A DNA stretch of 6,190 bases from Chloroflexota bacterium (GTDB taxonomy: Bacteria; Chloroflexota; Limnocylindria; Limnocylindrales; CSP1-4): NCBI GenBank assembly GCA_016875645.1, contig VGPE01000173.1, positions 1 through 6,190 of the forward strand, in the 5' to 3' direction. The notes below the pieces were generated by a model. That model was given only the letters and a program-made list of their open reading frames with translations. It was not told where the DNA came from and searched no databases. Made by a program: the position numbers and the translations under genes. Below, one piece after another: positions 5,817 through 6,190 of the stretch. How positions within the stretch are numbered: the stretch's first letter is position 1; each line of letters begins with the position of its first letter.

Positions 5817-6190
5817 ATGGCGAAAAGCCGCGACCGAACCCGCCAGTCGACTGCCGCCCGCACGACGCCGGCCGACCGATCGGCCGCCCGAACGACGCCC
5901 GCCGGCCGATCGGCGCCCGTTCCGGAATCGAAGCTGGCGGCCAACCGGGCGGACCGCGAGGCCGCGCGGGCGACGCGCGAGTCCGAGCGTCGCCGGACGC
6001 TCATCCGCGGTGGAATCGTCGGCGGAGTCGCCGTCGGCCTCTTCGTGCTCATCGTGCTGGTGGCGAACCCCGGCGATGACCTGGGCCAGTCACAGCGCAA
6101 CGAGGGGACGGGTCACCTCCCGGATGGCACCGCGCTCACCTTTGCGAACCGGCCGCCCTCGTCAGGCCGTCACTATGCGTCCCGTGCGCC
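5817..6190 (+). CDS. Single-pass membrane protein, start of a DUF3105-like protein (truncated at window edge)
   Basis: The first 124 residues are visible and the frame is still open at the right edge. Residues 1-62 are a highly basic, Ala/Arg/Thr-rich cytoplasmic stretch. One transmembrane helix follows at about 64-83 (from GGIVGGVAVG to VLIVLVA), with positive charges before it predicting the N-terminus inside. The outer part (about 98-120) reads GHLPDGTALTF then RPPSSGRHY, which resembles the opening of DUF3105 domains (typically H(L/I)P.G......PPTSGPHY), whose function is unknown. The His-rich core of DUF3105 would lie beyond the window. The N-terminal tail contains a tandem 10-residue duplication (13-22 and 23-32). 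The gene diverges from the P450. The domain assignment rests on a short segment, so it is a reasonable but not certain call. Confidence 0.8.
   Translation, partial: MAKSRDRTRQSTAARTTPADRSAARTTPAGRSAPVPESKLAANRADREAARATRESERRRTLIRGGIVGGVAVGLFVLIVLVANPGDDLGQSQRNEGTGHLPDGTALTFANRPPSSGRHYASRA
5853..5912 (+). repeat. Tandem 30-bp duplication in the N-terminal tail
   Basis: Two adjacent 30-bp units (5853-5882 and 5883-5912) match at 27 of 30 positions and encode AARTTPADRS and AARTTPAGRS. Two of the three changes are synonymous and one is Asp to Gly. It lies in the basic, probably disordered cytoplasmic tail, where slippage would be tolerated. Confidence 0.85.

Noticed and set aside
5765..6079. 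Plus-strand frame beginning at the ATG at 5765
   Set aside because: It has no transmembrane or domain signal, and the AGGTGA site fits the ATG at 5817 in another frame.
5708..6100. 130-codon minus-strand frame overlapping the DUF3105-like gene
   Set aside because: It is antisense to a gene with a good ribosome-binding site, a transmembrane helix and a recognisable domain start; its internal repeat only mirrors the 30-bp duplication.

Overview
This is a GC-rich bacterial chromosomal segment. The coding style (strong G/C at third codon positions, GTG starts, almost no AT-rich promoters) and the gene families fit Chloroflexota or Actinomycetota, but I cannot choose between them from sequence alone. 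The window holds four protein-coding genes: three on the minus strand and one on the plus strand. Genes at both window edges are truncated. I see no tRNA, rRNA, CRISPR array, insertion sequence or phage-like gene.

Layout from left to right. Positions 1-2355 (minus) hold most of a cation-transporting P-type ATPase, closest in my reading to the CtpE-like Ca2+ ATPase group; its C-terminal end lies beyond the left edge. Positions 2356-2693 are non-coding, with a short 8-bp tandem repeat, an 8-bp inverted repeat, a weak candidate promoter for the ATPase and a hairpin just after the preceding gene. Positions 2694-4283 (minus) encode a soluble class III adenylate cyclase with three tandem PAS-like sensor modules spaced exactly 97 residues apart. 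A 93-bp gap carries a strong hairpin (12-bp perfect stem). Positions 4377-5690 (minus) encode a complete soluble bacterial cytochrome P450. A 126-bp divergent intergenic region separates it from a plus-strand gene starting at 5817. That gene encodes a single-pass membrane protein whose visible external part looks like the start of a DUF3105 domain, and it runs off the right edge.

The three minus-strand genes are co-directional, but the gaps contain hairpins and there is no direct functional link, so I do not claim an operon. The P450 has no adjacent ferredoxin or reductase, and the cyclase has no adjacent cNMP-binding effector. Each gene belongs to a known family and I found no clearly new multi-gene system. 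The points most worth a second look are the PAS triplication in the cyclase, the Glu-to-Asn change in the transmembrane PEGL motif of the ATPase, and the hairpin between the P450 and cyclase genes.
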